DNA of 64,000 bases from Paramoeba atlantica (Eukaryota > Discosea), in assembly GCA_977017575.1 (NCBI GenBank), contig CDRNVI010000149.1, positions 434,001 to 498,000 of the forward strand, given 5' to 3'. This document shows positions 12,431-24,710 of this stretch, piece by piece (the first letter of the stretch is position 1; every line of letters starts with the position of its first letter). The position numbers and the translations under genes are program-made. Below the pieces are notes generated by a model that saw only the letters and a program-made list of their open reading frames with translations, ran no database searches and was not told the origin of the DNA.

Positions 12431-15400
12431 ATCTGCTTTCAATCAGAGGTTTTTTCTTCTTTTCTTCCTGTTTCTTTCTTATCTTTCCCCTTTTTCTCCC
12501 TTTTTTACCTTTTTTCTTCTTATCTCTTTTGTTTTTCCCCCTCTTTTCCTTCTTTTTCTTTTTTTCCCTTTCCTCCTTCCCCTTTCCTTTTGTTTTTTAT
12601 TTTGAATTTTTTGATTGACTTTCCTTTTGAATGAAGGGAGTGGAAGTGGGTGGTTTTTAACACAAACAATAATGGAGAATTCATGATGGGGTAGAAAAAT
12701 ACACTTGGCACCTTTCTGATTTTCCACCTTCTCACCAAAGGCACTTTCTGCTGTGCAAGTTGTTGTCACCACTATTGTTTTGTCCTTGTTATCACAGCAG
12801 GTTTTCCCCCCTTCTTTATTTTGTGTTTTGTTGTTCCTGGAGTATTGTGCATTGTTTGTGGGGGGATTGTTGTTTTATTGTTTTGTTGTTTGTTATTTGT
12901 TGGTGGTTTTTAGAGGTGGTTGTTTCTTGGTTGGATATTTGGGTTATGGGTTATTTGGTTTTGTTGAATACCTGTTGAGGGAGTGTCTTGTTGTGATGAT
13001 AATGTCTCCACTTTGTGCTTGTGATTAACACCCAAGATTGAGAAAGGCAAAACAAATTGAATGGATTGTAAGGAGTTTTATATGAACAAGTTAAATAGTT
13101 CTTTTGATATTGTTCAAACAACACTATTATTTCTTTGATGTTATTTAAGAGGATTAGACCTGGTGGATCCTTGAGAATATCAATTATTTCTTTAATTATT
13201 TTATGACTCACCCCAGTTCAATGTCACCGCATCCGATTTTTGAGAAAACGCGAATTTTAAAAATAAAGTTCGGGCCCATTTTTTTTGGTAGCAATCCGGT
13301 GTTTAAAGGTGTCGTAAGCAACTTTTTGATGGTTGTTAAGGTGGTAATTTTGTGTTTTTTTTTCAGATATCAGATGCACAAACCCAGCACCCATAATTCA
13401 AAATCCATTTTCATTTTTCAAAGACTGTGTTTCCAAATGTAACTCAACTTGGTTAGCTCAAAACTTGGTGTATTTTCCCATCCTAAATAAAAGAGAAGAG
13501 AAAGCCCAATATCTTTTTTGTCACGATGAAGAACTGTCCCACAAGCAATTGAGAGCCAAAATTCTTCAATCAAGCAAAAATCTTTGTTGAAAGAGTCTTC
13601 GAGAAGGAGTTCAGGTCCGAACAGAGTGAGCAGTTTGTTTAGACATTTGAGAGAAAAACAAAAAACAAGAAGAAAAAAAAAGAAAAAAAAACAAAGGACT
13701 TGAACTAAATCGTTTTGGCTGTATTTTTCGAATAAAAAAAAAGAAAAAAAGTAATCTGAAAAGAATCCAAGACGAAAATTGCTAATTTTTTTGCTTTTTT
13801 TTCTTTCAAATTTTTGATTCTTTTTTCAAAATGCTTGCCAGATTCAATCTCAAAAGAAAAAAATGAATTCAATCACAAAAAAAGAAAAGAAGGAGATTAA
13901 AAATGGAATTCTTGCTCTGTCAACCAATTCCCCATGATTCTTTGTTTTCTTCTTCATGGACATTATCACCAAAAAACCCTTTTCCTCTCTCGATGTTATT
14001 GTTTCCTCCTGTTCGTTTTTCAGAGCCATCTAAGGATAGTTATTCTACTCTCTCTCTCCTCCTTCACCTTTATTATTTGATCATTTTTGTTTTTCGACTG
14101 CACGAGAACTTGTAAAAACAAATAAGAGTTTGGTGTCTTGGAAAGTGCTTGAAGAGAAGGTTGTGTTTCCGTTTGATCATCTTGTTTTTCTTTTTCTTTC
14201 TTTTTTTTCTTTCGTTTTTCTCCCCTTTTTTTCTTTCTTTTTTTTTCTTCCTTTTTATTCTTCCTTTTTATTCTCTCTTTTTTTCTCCTTTTTTCTCCTT
14301 CCTCTTTTTTCTTTTCTTTTTTTTTTTATTATTCTTATCATTTTTAAAAATATCTTTTTTGAATCCACACAATACAGATTTCTAAAATTGTTGGAAGAAT
14401 GAGTTGAAAGAAAGCAAGTGGTTCACATGGACTCTCAAAACCAATGGATTATTCAAAACTGGGACAACCACATTATTTTAACAAGGAAACCAGGAAAAAG
14501 CACTATTGTTGTTGAGAACTTATTTTAAAACCAAACCAGTAACAGTTTCTCCCCAAAATCCATCGCCGGCTTTGGAGCAGGAAGTTTTGGAAATGGAATT
14601 TCAAACTCTGGTGATTTCAAGTGTATTGGCTCCCCAGACAAAGGATCTAAGACTCACTGAAATATCATCACATCATTTGGATTTTTTAGTAACCCATATC
14701 ATTCATCATCATATTCACAAACTGTGCTTGTTTCAAATCATCAGATTTCTCAAGGTTTTGAAAGTCTATTTATTAAATTTTAAGAAATTATAATCCTTCA
14801 AAACACACACAAAAAAAAAATGAATTAACCTTTTCGAATCGCTTTCTTCACAACTCGCTTCCCAATGGACAGACAATGAACGAGTTCTTGAATCAGTCTT
14901 TTTGAAATGCTGGACTTGAACTTTTCAAAAGTTCAAGTTCAGTGTTTCAAAAGGTTTATCCTCTTTAATCTGTGTTCCTTCATACCTTCGAAGAGATAAA
15001 CCACTTTAAAGTTTGTAATCTCTTCTGTTTTCCTCTTGATTTGAGATGTAAAAGCTCTCCTTTCCCATTGTTTTTCATGAATAACAGAAGTGTTGATGAT
15101 TGGAAGTTGTTCTATTTTTGTTCAGAAGAAAAATTGAAAAATTGTCATTTAAAAAGAAAGTTAAACCAGGTTGTTTTGTCCTTTTGACTTTTTTAATCTT
15201 TTTGATCTCTTTCCAAAAATCTTTTTGGTGTTTCTGTGAGATTCGGGTGTGCCCATTTTCAAAAAATTGCCCAATCTATTTATTCTTAGACTTTAGAATA
15301 TGGAGAAAAAAGTAGAACCAAAATAGAAAAGGACATCTTCTCTTTCAAGGGGAGATATTGGCAGTTTGACCAACACTTTTTTAACACTTTTCAACATCTC

Positions 15401-15963
15401 TCCCATAAAAGTTGTTTTTTTGGTTCTTTAAAAATACATTATTTCAAAGAACATCAAAAAACGAATCAAAATCAAAAAACAAACCTTGAAAAGACTTCAA
15501 ACAAAGACCAAAAAAGTGGATGGCAGAAGCGAAGAGAAGCACGAAAGAAAAACACGAGAAAACACAAGAACGCAAACACCGTCCAAAATAGGGACTCAAA
15601 AAAAGTGCGCGATTTTTGAAAAATCGAATGCGGTGTGTTGGGACCTTTCTTTGATTTGGCATTCCCTTTGTCTTTTGAGAAACAAGAACTTTGAGAGAAA
15701 TGGGAATCATTTTACCTTGAGGGGACACTGGATCAGGGAGACCATCTATTAAGCTGTGAGAGGTAAGGACACAAGGTTCTTTTTTCTTTCTTTTTCTTAC
15801 TAGTTTTTATCTTCTTTATCTTTTCTTTTCACCTCCTTTTTCACATTTTTTTTTTGAACAGAGAACTCATTTCTTTTGATCTTTTTTGAAGAAGTGACTA
15901 TTTTGGTTCTTTCCTTGTTCAGTGGCAATACAAGCAAAACTCAAATGACCTCAAGCAAGAAGA
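12431..15963. other. Intergenic, no supported gene
   Basis: AT-rich with pyrimidine tracts (12470-12610, 14180-14340). Short open stretches exist but none has a recognisable motif or consistent coding character. Around 13210-13330 the sequence is briefly richer in CG dinucleotides. I see no RNA gene. Confidence 0.45.
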
Positions 15964-16016
15964 CTTATACTCTCTTTGAGTACAAATTTTCAAATTAGCA
16001 CCCAGAGAGTATGAAA
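15964..16016. repeat. Dispersed hairpin element, copy 2 (inverted)
   Basis: The arms are CTTATACTCTCT and AGAGAGTATGAAAA. Read on the minus strand it gives the arm CATACTCTCTGGGTGCTAAT and then TTGAAAATTTG, so the loop as well as the arms is shared with the other copies. One arm is damaged (TTTGAGT instead of TGGGT). Confidence 0.75.
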
Positions 16017-16339
16017 ATTCTGGGGGTTCATTGTTCTTTTGAAGAAAGTTATTTTTCAAATAATGTCTTCTATTTTTGTTTCAAAGGAGGGGGATTGAAA
16101 AACTTCTTTTTCAAACCTCAGGAGAATAAGGAGAAGGGCAAGAACCATCTATTCATCTAACAGGTTCAATTCTCACATAGTGAATTTTTTCATTTTTTTT
16201 TATCTCTTCTTCAATCTTTTCTTTCCTTCTCTTAGATTAGAAGTGAGAATGAGAACAAATATATATATATTTCCTCATTTATTGCATCAAGATATTGCAC
16301 AATTTGATCAGGTTTATTTTGGTTAACAATATTATATCA

Positions 16340-18833
16340 GGTTCCTTCCAGGGGGGCCTAATTAGTCTTTTTGGGCCTAATTAGGCTCCTGTTTGTTGGC
16401 CAAAATAAAGCACATTTTTGAACTTTTTTTTTTTTTTGACTTTCTTTTGTGTTTCTTTGAGGTTTTTTCTTGATTTTCATCACAATGCCTTTCTCAGAAA
16501 GTCTGAATGAAAAAAGTTACAGTGGTGAGAAAAATGAGTTCTGGATCAACTTCTCCAAGAATTGAAGAATTGAAGGAGGATACTATTTGGTTCTGCAAAG
16601 CTGTGAACCTTTGCCCTTCTCATCTTCTAAGGAAACATTTTGGTGACCAATATCAAGGAGCATCTCTCTCTTCACTCAGGGTGAAAAGGGTGGAACTTCA
16701 GAACTATGACAGGAAATCTCAGATGGTAGTTTTGCTTCATTCTCCTGTCTTCCAGAATGATTACCTTCTGGCTCTCCCTGAAAATTTGAAGTTTGTTGGA
16801 GAAGCGGATGTCTCAGAGGGTTGTGGGACTTCAACTCATCCATCTTCATCTTCATCATCCTCTTCTGGCTCAGGAGGATCAAGTTCTGGTTCATCCCAGG
16901 CATCAACAACCTCTGTGGGCTCATCTGATACTGATGATGAAGATACTGAATCTTGCTCTGATATTGAGGAGGAAGGGGAAGACAATGCAGCAGAACTCGT
17001 TGAAAATGATCTTTCCTTTGTGTTTCTGAGTGGTCTTCCTCAACAACTGATGCTCGTGCTGTGATAGGAGCACAAGACTTCAAGGCCTGTACAAGAATTC
17101 GCTTTGATGCTGTTTATGTCCCCACTCCCCTCGATATTTTTCTCCAAGTTCTGCCTCTAACCTTTCTAAAAACTGATGTGCTGAAAGCAACAAAAATGAG
17201 TTTAACCATTCTTTGAACTTCACTGAAGCTGAAATGCTTGATTTTATTGCCTTGTGCCAGATTATGTCTTTCTACCCAGGACATAAAAGAAGGGATTTTT
17301 TTCGAATTTCAAAGGATTCAGCTGGATCTTCCTTGCATGGTTACACTGCCTTATCTTGGGAAATATATCAGTAGAAATCGGTTTGATATGATTGTCTCCT
17401 CTCTTAAACTTGCTCCTCTCTCTGCAAAACCCTCTTACACAGACCGTATGTGGGAAATTCGACCCCTGATTGCTGCTTTTAACGAGAAGATGAAGACCAT
17501 CTTTGTTCCAAGTTGGCAGGTCTGTCTGGATGAGTCTATGGTGGTGTGGTTCTGTAAATGGGCTCCTGGTTGGATGTTTGTTCAGAGGGAACCTCATCCT
17601 TTTGGAAATGAATATCATACAATTGGTTGTGGGGAGACTAGAGTGATATTCTTTCTTGAAATTGTGGAAGGAAAGTCCCATCCTCCTGAAATGGGCCTGC
17701 CCAAGTTTCAACCTCCATCTGGTTCTAGAGCGAAAACTGTTGGTTTAATGCTTAGAATGACTGAGGGAATTTGGGGAACTGGTCGAGTAGTTGCTTTGGA
17801 TAGTGGTTTTTGTGTGTTGGAAGGTTGTATTCAACTTCTTTGAGAAGGGATTGTATTGTACTTCAGTTGTGAAGAAAAAACAATATTGGCCCAAAGGAAT
17901 TCCAGGGGAAGAGATTGTTGCACACCTCAAGGAGAAGGAACCTGGTTATGTGTGAAAGTGAAGAAAGGATCTCTGAGAGGTTATAAATTCTATGTGGAGG
18001 CTTTCCAAGATGTTCATCACTCTTCTATAATGATTAATACCTGGGGAACTTCTTTTCCCACTGGTTGCCCACGAAATTGCAAGCTTGAAGGCCAAAGACT
18101 CTCCCTGTGATATACTCAGCCTCTTGACTTTTACTATCAAACCAGGCATTGTGTGGATGATCACAACCAACTGAGGCAAGGTTCTCTCTTCTTGGAGAGT
18201 TCCTGGAAGACCAAAAAATGGGTCCACAGGCAGTTTGCTTTCATTCTTGTAGTTGTGGAAGTCAATGCCTTCCTCATATTTCAGCACTTTTTCCCCCAAG
18301 CCAAAGAGCTCTCCTTTGCAGAATTTCGTTTTGAGGTTGCCCAAGGTCTACTCTCTCTCAGAATCATCCCTTGGATGAAGGCTATAACCTGCAAATACCA
18401 CTCCCAACTCGTGTAGAACATCATCTGATGATCAAGCCCAACTTTGCTGGAGTTTGGTGAAATAGTAATTGGACTGAAGCCAGACAAGAGTACCAGAAGA
18501 GTAAATGCAATGGGACAAATTGTACAAAGAAAGTTTGAACCTATTGCTCCTGTGATCAAACACTCATTTTTTGTTCAGGTTGCTTTGCTGACCATATGAG
18601 CAGGCACATGACTGAGGACTAATTAGTCCTTTTGAAAAATGATGTTTTTTTTTTTTTGGTGACTCAATTTTTTTTTTCAAAAAACAATATTTGAACAAAT
18701 ATTTCTTGATATTCTTGTTTAAAAGATCTTTATTAAAAAGTTTATCAAAAAAAATCTCCCCTCCACCCACCAGTGGCTTCAAAAAAAGAGTCAAAAATAG
18801 AGGCCTAATTAGTCTTTTGGCCTGGAAGGAACC
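16340..18833 (+). mobile_element. piggyBac-type DNA transposon, decayed
   Basis: Perfect 13-bp terminal inverted repeats GGTTCCTTCCAGG (16340-16352) and CCTGGAAGGAACC (18821-18833) bracket a broken piggyBac-like transposase. Just inside both ends lies GGCCTAATTAGTCTTTT, present as direct copies at about 16356 and 18803. A further AATTAGTCCTTTTG follows the stop at 18621. TTAACAAT occurs outside both ends (16323 and 18850), and TTAA is the target of piggyBac elements. These copies are 13-17 bp away from the inverted repeats, so I do not claim them as the duplication. Length is about 2.5 kb. Confidence 0.7.
16507..18622 (+). pseudogene. piggyBac-like transposase (DDE_Tnp_1_7 type), frameshifted
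   Basis: The enzyme would cut and paste its element with three catalytic Asp residues. Pieces in successive frames follow the family order. 16507-17064 is an N-terminal region with an acidic Ser-rich segment. From about 17050 there are fragments around ARAVIGAQDF and NFTEAEMLDF. 17320-17835 carries CLDESMVVWF (first Asp) and VVALDSGF (second Asp). About 17830-17960 carries KKKQYWPKGIPGEEI. 18140-18420 carries HCVDDHNQLRQG (third Asp) and then WVHRQFAF and EVNAF. The end, to TAA at 18620, holds a Cys/His cluster like the C-terminal zinc finger of the family (TYCSCDQTLIFCSGC). At least four frame changes and several stops break it. Introns could explain some joints but not all. Not functional as read. 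Confidence 0.72.
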
Positions 18834-21478
18834 CAATTTTCTGGAGAGTTTAACAATTTTATTTGTTTTTTTTCTGGTTTTTCTGGTTTTTTCTTTTTTT
18901 CTGGTTTTTTCTTTTCTTTTGGAAGATGGTGAAACATTTTTCCCAGAGTCTCACAGTTTTTGTGCTGTGTGGTTCACATATTTCAGATCAATCTTTCTCT
19001 TTGGTACAAAAAGGCTGGAAATGCTGCTGTTGGTGAAGTCTCCTCTTTGTCCTGTTCCTTTGCATACTTCTTGAGTACTTTCTCTGGCTTTCTTTTCCAT
19101 TGTTTATCTTTCTTGATTATCCTTGGTTTTGGTCTCTTCCCCTTTTGGAGTAGAGTTTCTCAAGCCAACTCCAAAACCCCCCCCCTTATTTATCTTGATC
19201 TCAATCTTCCATCTTCTTTTCTTTCTGATTACAATCTGAACCAATTGGGCCAATTCAACATTCAAATAGGTTCTTGGCTGCTTCCTCTTAACTGCCCAAA
19301 AGGTGGCTTGACAAAAGGTCTCAATATTCAGACCCCCCCTTGCATCCCCTGAGGATCTCAGTGACCCTTATCAAGGGGGGAAATATTCATCCTTTTGGCC
19401 AACTGAGCTGATTGGCATTACTAGTCTGCTCCTCTTGGGTTTATATTTCTTCATCACTTTCTTTGAAATCTCCTTGAACCTCCTTATTTGATAATGTCCA
19501 CCTCTCAAGATCCTTGGATTTCCTAAAGTTGGTGTTAGAGAATCATTTTCTTCTGTTCTTGTTGATAGGATTGAAGATTTCTCCTAAATCAAATTTCACT
19601 TTCTCATCCTTTCCATTTTCATGTGTCTCTCTCTCTCTTTTATTTCTTTCTCAAGTCCTAAATTCTCTTTCTCCATTTCTCCCTATTCCCCTCATTAATT
19701 CCACAAGCTGGTCTTCCACACCATGTTGCATGAATTTGATCATGGTGACTACAATGATGAGGTACAAGAGTGCTTTTTATGTGCAAAAAGTGCTTAGATT
19801 CTTTGATCAAGGGTATCTTTTGAGATATTGCATTCCTTCTGATGATGTGTGTGCTTTTTGTCCATCTCCTGTGCGCCCCATTTTGCCCCTCATCCACTCT
19901 TGTCTTACCCCTTCTTTCTTCTTTGCCTTCTTCTCTTTTGGTTTTTAATTTACTTTAAAGATGTCAGATCATGCAAGATGAACTTGTGGACACAAGATTG
20001 GAAATTCAAAATTGATTATTCTTTGCTTCTATTTTTGATTCTGGTAATATTCCATTCAAGAGAAGATTTCTCATTTGTTTACAAAATGAATCAGCCATTT
20101 GTTCAATTCAGGTCTATTGCTTTGTTTCCTCTCCAATATCTCTGCTTGTCCTTACCCCTCTCCTTAGGAGTTTGTTCATCAGTTATTCAAACTAAGTCTT
20201 GCTCAGATAAAGCATTAATCTTTTGGGTGACTCTTTTGTGCCCTACATTTGGTTTTGGCATGGGTGTGTGCACTCAACATTTTCCTCCATTCCAAATAAG
20301 GTTCAGTGCAAGCATCACCACTCAAGTGGTCTGGTGTTTGAAACTGAAATTGAAAGTTGACCCATTGATGCATTAATAAATGTCTTATACAAAGTTGACC
20401 TATCAATTGCATACTCAGTGTTTTGGCCAATGCTGAAGCCTTGAGTGATGTGGGCTCTTGGAGTGCACACTGGAGAACAAGTTGACCCATGCAACACCTC
20501 AGACCCAAAATGATGACTGTTTGTTGAGAAAGCAAGTTGACTCATGTTTTCTGATAATTCTTGTTTGGTTTGAGCAGGGGAGCAAAGTTTCAAAATAAAT
20601 CTCTTTCCAGATCTCCAATGATGAGAGTGAAACTGTTATCTTGCTTATGATGAACAGTAACAGTTGGATCATTTTTGTTTGTCCAATTTTCTTTTGAGTT
20701 CATTAAGGTCCTTACAATTCTCAATCATTTCATTGAGTTGTGTCAGCATTTGCTTCTTTGCTGCTTGGAGGTCAATTTCCTCTTCTCTTTTCCTTTTGGG
20801 GTGGAGGGGTTTGGTCAGATTGAGCAAACCACTGAACCAGGTTCATGCAATTACTTGAGAACATTTCAAAAGCTATATGTTGCCATAAGTTGAGATGAGG
20901 GAGGACCAAGTGTTGTGTCTTTGGCCAATTCCTTTCACTTTCAAAAGTTTTCCAATGTTCAGCCAAAGACACTGAAGACTACTGTGATCAGTGTTTTCTT
21001 CATGAGCTTACATCAGGTTGCATTGACCCAGACAATAAAGAAGAAGAAGAAGAAGAACTTGAATTAGAGTTTCTTCAAACAATCAGTGTCAAGTCAAGAT
21101 CACTGAGAATACATCCAGGAATGGGAGTCTCTAGTGAAAGAGTTTCTGTTTGGATCAATTGACAAAACAGGTTCTTTTTTTCCCTTTCACAACATCATCA
21201 CCTTCAACTTCTATGCATAACCTTTTCTTTCAAATCAAACAATTTAATCATCAAAAGAATAATAAACACACACTTTTTTTCCTTTTTCTTTTTCTTTTTT
21301 GTTCCATTTCTTCAACCTTTACCATCTTCATTCAACCAAAAAACAAACAAATCAGAAAAGAGACCACAAGAGTGAACATATGGATATAACATCAGATTTT
21401 TTTTTGAAGGCTCAAAAGGAATATTTGAAGTCACTTCAATTCTAAAAACACTATGATTGCAAGTGCAGCTTAAGCTCA
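18834..21478. other. Intergenic, possible small LINE relic
   Basis: No intact gene. Around 19744-19910 a + strand segment reads FFDQGYLLRYCIP...CAFC...IHSC, with a C-x2-C...H-x2-C spacing like a reverse-transcriptase-associated zinc-binding domain. It is too short to call. From 20353 to 20545 the motif AAGTTGACYYAT occurs four times. Confidence 0.4.
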
Positions 21479-21783
21479 CTCTCATGTAAAGCATTAAACC
21501 AACAGTTTTCACTCCAAAACCTGATAGAGGTTGAAACTTGAACAAGCCCATTTCAGGAATTTCAAGAGGATGGAACTTTCCCTTGACAATTTCAAGAAAA
21601 AATATCACTCTAGTCTCCCTTTAACCAATTATATGATGTTTATTTCCAAAAAAATATGGTTTCTTTCTGAACAAACATTCAACTAGAAGTCAATTTGTAG
21701 AACCATACCACTATACACTCATTCAAACAGACCTGACAGAGCTGTTAACTTGAAGCAAAGATGGTCTTCATCTTTTTGTTAAA
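21479..21783 (-). mobile_element. piggyBac transposase fragment, inverted
   Basis: Read on the minus strand, this stretch parallels 17480-17760 of the piggyBac-type element. It has the segments MKTIF, FFLEIV, KFQP and KTVGLML in the same order. The first catalytic Asp region is worn and there are several frame breaks. It is an old, separate copy of the same family lying in reverse, and it abuts the LINE-C relic. Confidence 0.72.
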
Positions 21784-21834
21784 AACAACATGTAATCATG
21801 GATGGGGTGATCTCTCAATGATAATGTGGTTAAA

Positions 21835-23570
21835 AAAGCAATTAAGGATTTTTGAGAGGGTTTTCTCAGCACAGAAAGACTATATAACAAAGATTCTCTT
21901 GATGAACTGATTGCTGACCACCAACCTCATTTCCCTCCAGTTGAGAAACATGATGTGGATAGGAAGAAAGTTGATAAACTACTTCAGAGAACCAACAACA
22001 TCAGCACAGGACCTGATGGTATTCCCTTCTTTTTGTATAAGGCAACACAAGAGAAGTACTTTGATATGTGAGTAGAATTAATTCAACAAGCAGGTGAAAT
22101 TATGAATTTTCAGGAGATCAATTAATGAAGCAGTAGAATCAGTATATAACTCTTTTTACAAAGCTTTGGTAGAGGGAAAAGATGTGACTCTCCTCTAAAC
22201 AGACTTTTGCAAGGCATATGATTATATGAATTGTGATGCACTCCTTCATATTCTCAAAGGTCTGAATGCCCCCCTCAAGCAATCTATATTGTTGAGAAAG
22301 TCCTTTGTGAATATATAACCTGGCTGCTAAATATTAGTGAATCCAAAGAATCAATCTAAAGCTGGACAGGAGTTAGACAAAGATGCCCAATCTCCCTTCT
22401 ATTGTTTGTGATTGTGTTTGACATCCTCCTTGTGAGTTTGAAGAAGAAACACAACCTCCAAGATCTGTCAGGCTTTATGGATGATTTGAGGATAGTGCTT
22501 CAGAGAGCTGAAACCATCAATTCTCTCACTCCAACCTTTAAGAAATATAAAGAAGCAACTGAAGCTAAATTGAACTTTAATAAGTGCTTTGTCCTCTCAA
22601 CTGAGTCTTACAAACCAGTAGGCCCCTGGTCTGAGATGGCAAGACTCAATTACTATGGTAATGAAACTGGGAGTGAGATTGAATAAATGGTTATCTTCTC
22701 TCAAAGATTGAGAGAAGGTGGTCCAAAAGATGAAGAAAGTTGGAACAGCAATTAAAAAGAGAGGTGGGAATTTTTACTCAAGAGTGAAGATGGTCAATAT
22801 CTATTTAACTCCATGTATGGAATACTTAGTGAGATTCAAGTTGATCCTAAAATCTATCACCTCTTTGATGTGGAAATCCATTTGCTCAGCCCTGGGTGCC
22901 TATGCCATCACTAAAACCTCTGTTCTTACTTTATGCTATCCTCTTTGGACTCAAATCCTCAACTACATCACCCTATTGTTTTTAATTGGGCTCTTTTCAC
23001 CTCTTGTCCACCAATGAAGAGTGATTATTAGAGTCCTCTCTCCATTGAAGCTAAGTGAAAGGATGCTTTCATTGCAGCTCAAAGCCTTTCTTCCAAAGTT
23101 GTATTTGGCCAGGCCACTTGTGTTGCATATACCAATATGTCTCAAATGATTTCAATTGAAATCAAAGACTTGTATGTGGGGAAAAGAAGAGCTGAATATG
23201 TGGTGTACAACTTGGTTCATGCAATTAAACCTTAGTTTAAGAAGAATTTACTTAAATTTCTAATAAAAGAACTATCTACAAGAAACAAGTTGTCTCACTT
23301 CTCAAACCAAGATTCAAGTTGTTGCCTCTGCCACTGAGAAAAGAAGTCATAATCTCATCTACTGGAAAAATGCTTTGTGGTTGAGGGTTTTCTTCAAGCA
23401 AGAGGAAGGAAATGTATTTTGCTGAAAGTACTCAATTGGCAAGAAACTAAAAATATATGTGGTCTTATTTCAAAGTATCTTACTAAGCAAGAAACCTCTG
23501 TGGTGAGTGCTGCCTTGCTAAGTTTGTGGCTCACAGTGTGTGCAGAAGAAACTAAATTAGTTTAGTTTAC
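21835..23570 (+). pseudogene. LINE-C: decayed L1-like reverse transcriptase
   Basis: Several reverse transcriptase blocks appear in order on the + strand, interrupted by stops and frameshifts. NISTGPDGIPFFLYKAT (about 21990-22040) matches the xxGPDGI...YK block. TDFCKAYDYM (about 22200) is motif A. WTGVRQRCPISLLLF (about 22360-22410) is motif B with an Arg in place of the usual Gly. GFMDDLRIVL (about 22475) is motif C with FMDD. SCCLCH...SHNLIYW (about 23320-23365) resembles the C-terminal zinc-binding segment. This order and spacing fit an L1/Tad-like ORF2. No poly(A) tail or target duplication was found and the endonuclease is missing. Clearly dead. Confidence 0.75.
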
Positions 23571-23685
23571 TATGAAAATTGTTAGAAAAATCCTGAGAAA
23601 GAATAAAATCCTTCTTTAGCCTCCAAGAACTCAAATCAAAAAAGAACCTAAAAAGAAGAAAAGCTTTAAATTCAAAAGCTTTTAA

Positions 23686-23970
23686 ATGTTTTATAATGAT
23701 TCAAGATATACAAACCTTCATTTGGAGGGTGCAGATTTTGCAGTTTTCAAAAAAGAGAGAGAAATATGTGATGGGTTTGAAACCATTTCTCTTAGCTTTA
23801 ACAATATTGGTGAATTTATAAGCTACTTAAAAGGGATACAAAGTGTTAGATCAATGATAAAAAAGATTGTAATTGTTGAAGATTGTATAATTCTTACCAA
23901 GGCAATGTTCAAAACCCATACTAGAAAAAATTATACTTTAAATGAATTACTTTGTGAAATTACAAGTTAA
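23686..23970 (+). CDS. Hypothetical ORF, 94 aa
   Basis: ATG-initiated frame ending in TAA just downstream of the LINE-C relic. The residue mix is protein-like (mixed charged and hydrophobic, no low complexity), with a possible beta-alpha pattern around IKKIVIVEDCIILTKAMF. I recognise no family. It may be the remnant of a transposon or an exon of a larger gene; the flanking frame is closed upstream. Confidence 0.25.
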   Translation: MFYNDSRYTNLHLEGADFAVFKKEREICDGFETISLSFNNIGEFISYLKGIQSVRSMIKKIVIVEDCIILTKAMFKTHTRKNYTLNELLCEITS

Positions 23971-24267
23971 GGCTTGAAGGTTTGTAACACTATAAGCAAA
24001 ACAACTATTTAAGATAAAAAGAGTTTTGGTATTATCTTTGAACTCTAAAAATCAACATCTTATAATTACTTTTAGAATAAAAATTTTATCAATTTAATAA
24101 GAAAATAACTTATTATTGATATTTGGTGATGAAAATAATATTACATAATACTACTCATTCACTGAGAGATTATACATCACCTTTAAGTCTAAAACAAAGA
24201 ATATTGTTTTGATAGTTGCAAAAATTGAAAGACTCCATCCAATAATACCAACTATAAGCATTAAAGT

Positions 24268-24710
24268 GATATAGAATGGGTTGGTGCCTGTAGTTTAGTT
24301 GTAAATTCAACTATGTCCAACCCTGGGGAGGCAAGTTCAAATCCCAGTTTTTCGATATTATAGAAAATTTTTCTGGTGCTGTAGAGTGATTTGATTGGAG
24401 TGAGGAGCTTTTGAAGAAGTGTGAAAATCGGAACAGGTTACATCTCAGCCCTGTCTGCTAAAAAGTTGAAGATAAATTCCTTTGGAAGGAGCTTTGGATT
24501 ATTTTCCCTTCTAATATGCATCCTCCAGCCTGAACTTGTAGAAGTTCTAAAGTTCAACATAAAGACCAACTGAACTAAGCTGAAGTTTAAAACTTCACCT
24601 CTCATTAGAGGTTAAAAACAAACATAATTTAATGTAATTCAAATGGCTTAGATTAAGAACTACTAATTGAATAAAGTTTGCCTCAAAAAAAAAAAAAAAA
24701 GATATAGAAT
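24268..24710 (+). mobile_element. tRNA-derived SINE, copy 1, with 10-bp target site duplication
   Basis: The SINE proper is 24278-24700 (423 bp). The 10-bp direct repeats GATATAGAAT at 24268-24277 and 24701-24710 are exact. The head has a box A-like TGTAGTTTAGTTG and a box B-like AGTTCAAATCC at tRNA spacing, so it would be transcribed by Pol III. A body of about 330 bp follows, ending in TTGAATAAA, GTTTGCCTC and an A tail of 17. A second copy at 41845-44063 is very similar along its whole length. The tail does not match the ends of LINE-A or LINE-B, so the partner LINE is not visible here. Confidence 0.9.

Noticed and set aside
14506..14793. 95-codon frame with mixed composition
   Set aside because: An alternative frame over the same bases is equally protein-like; no motif and no splice or start support.
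16323..18857. TTAA(CAAT) copies as the piggyBac target duplication
   Set aside because: They lie 13-17 bp outside the inverted repeats, on unequal spacing, so they may be coincidence in AT-rich DNA.
24278..24350. Functional tRNA gene
   Set aside because: The boxes are tRNA-like but no acceptor stem pairs and the sequence continues into a repeated body with A tail; it is the head of a SINE.
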